A stretch of DNA of 31,095 nt from a virus. The notes under the pieces are model-generated. The model saw nothing but the letters and a program-made list of their open reading frames with translations. It made no database searches and was not told the origin of the DNA. Positions within the stretch are counted from its first letter, which is position 1; the number at the start of each line of letters is the position of its first letter. The stretch covers positions 1-31,095 of IMG/VR virus record IMGVR_UViG_3300030106_001923; one strand, written 5' to 3'. Of the stretch, positions 30,624 through 31,095 are shown one piece after another. A program made the translations under genes and the position numbers.

Positions 30624-30778
30624 ATAAAGAGTATGTACTTAGAGGTAGTAGTGGTAGTACCATTAACTTACCACACTTCTTTTTTGAACATTTGGAATGG
30701 AAGATCAATCAAGACATCAATGTCAGTATCATTCAGGACGAAGATGATGATTGTGCTATCTTAATAGAAAAGAGATAG
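30610..30778 (+). pseudogene. Frameshifted or recoded small ORF (about 55 aa)
   Basis: GGGAGGA (30597-30603) stands six bases before an ATG at 30610, an ideal start, but ATG-CCG is followed at once by TAA. In the +1 frame the sequence is open to a TAG at 30776-30778 and reads KLDKEYVLRGSSGSTINLPH, then FFFEHLEWKINQDINVSI and an acidic DEDDDCAIL: a protein-like, AbrB-like swapped-hairpin pattern. No ATG, GTG or usable TTG exists in that frame after its upstream stop (30584-30586). Skipping one base after CCG joins the two as M-P-K-L-D-K. Either a one-base insertion (or sequence error) broke a gene, or +1 frameshifting occurs at the slow stop codon. Confidence 0.5.
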
Positions 30779-30780
30779 CT

Positions 30781-31038
30781 ATGAATGAACCACATATCAT
30801 TGATTACATCCTGGAGCATACTAATCGCAATAATTTAAATCATCTACGATATAAAATGAGCAGTAACTACAAAAAGGAGTTCAACTTATTTTATTGTCCT
30901 AGCTGCAACACAGCCTTTGAGTATATCAAGAACACTTCTACAGGAAAAGGTAAAAAGTTATTGAAACATGATGAGTTCCCTACTTTTAAATTAAAGCGTA
31001 AAGTATGTTCTGGTTGTAATACAGACATAGTCATTTAA
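30781..31038 (+). CDS. Small zinc-ribbon protein (85 aa)
   Basis: The frame is open from 30751, but that lies in the preceding ORF; the ATG at 30781, two bases after its stop and with AGAGAT upstream, is preferred. It has CPSC near residues 39-42 and CSGC near 77-80, a two-pair zinc ribbon, with a helical N-terminus (IIDYILEHTNRNNLNHLRYK). Such small ribbons bind nucleic acid or protein. No named family. It is the last complete gene in the window. Confidence 0.65.
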   Translation: MNEPHIIDYILEHTNRNNLNHLRYKMSSNYKKEFNLFYCPSCNTAFEYIKNTSTGKGKKLLKHDEFPTFKLKRKVCSGCNTDIVI

Positions 31039-31089
31039 GGCTTGTAACATAGTCTTAATCGTTAAAATAAACAAAAGTGAGGTATAGGT

Positions 31090-31095
31090 ATGGCT
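31090..31095 (+). CDS. Start of a further gene, cut by the window end
   Basis: The last bases read GTGAGGTATAGGT followed by ATGGCT, a ribosome-binding site and start codon giving Met-Ala. Nothing more can be said. The 51 bases before it are AT-rich and show no convincing promoter. Confidence 0.5.

Noticed and set aside
1-31095. CRISPR arrays, tRNA genes, insertion sequences, direct terminal repeats
   Set aside because: No regularly spaced repeats, cloverleaf-like sequences, transposase motifs or matching window ends were found by reading.

Overview
The window is a stretch of a tailed, double-stranded DNA phage genome. It is AT-rich (roughly one third G+C by eye) and densely packed. Most neighbouring genes touch or overlap by a few bases (ATGA, TAATG, ATGNNTAA junctions). 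The head genes have the logic of a short-tailed podovirus: a P22-like portal, a scaffold, a capsid protein of the N4 gp56-like family, a head-tail adaptor, a large tail-tube/nozzle protein, then ejection-type internal proteins and no tape measure. Purine-rich Shine-Dalgarno sites precede many genes, which suggests a Gram-negative, probably marine proteobacterial host. The habitat and host are inference from general resemblance to environmental marine phages. No integrase, DNA polymerase, primase, helicase, tRNA or CRISPR array was seen, so the window is probably most but not all of the genome.

Layout. (1) 1-1644, leftward: seven small genes of unknown function, the last cut by the window edge. 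(2) 1645-1922: divergent control region with a good leftward sigma70-like promoter, a short direct repeat and a run of nine C. (3) 1923-8333, rightward: packaging and head genes (small terminase, a small gene, large terminase, portal, scaffold, likely decoration protein, major capsid protein), closed by a strong hairpin terminator. (4) 8382-18318: head-tail adaptor, tail nozzle, small virion-type gene, two internal virion proteins, and a 1427-residue polyvalent protein with an HEIAH zinc-protease motif. (5) 18437-22742: host-recognition genes, including a 1198-residue fibre made of four LamG-like and two carbohydrate-binding-like modules. (6) 22735-25895: a lysis-like cassette mixing small membrane proteins, very basic small proteins and a lysozyme-like enzyme. 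(7) 25947-31095: early/DNA-metabolism genes: an excisionase-type HTH protein, a RecB-like nuclease, an SSB-like protein with an acid-aromatic tail, three more small PD-(D/E)XK-like nucleases, a compact cytosine-C5-methyltransferase-like protein, and several tiny genes.

Working together: the terminase fills the scaffolded prohead through the portal. The adaptor and nozzle close it, and the internal proteins and polyvalent protease are probably ejected into the host. The LamG fibre would bind surface glycans, and the membrane proteins plus the lysozyme-like enzyme would open the cell. The right end supplies recombination, end-processing and DNA-modification functions. The most unusual points are a conserved-looking ORF at 30610-30778 whose only good start is followed by a stop after two codons, with the protein continuing in the +1 frame; the concentration of four different small nuclease folds with a methyltransferase; the modular polyvalent protease; and carbohydrate-binding modules recurring in two different tail proteins.
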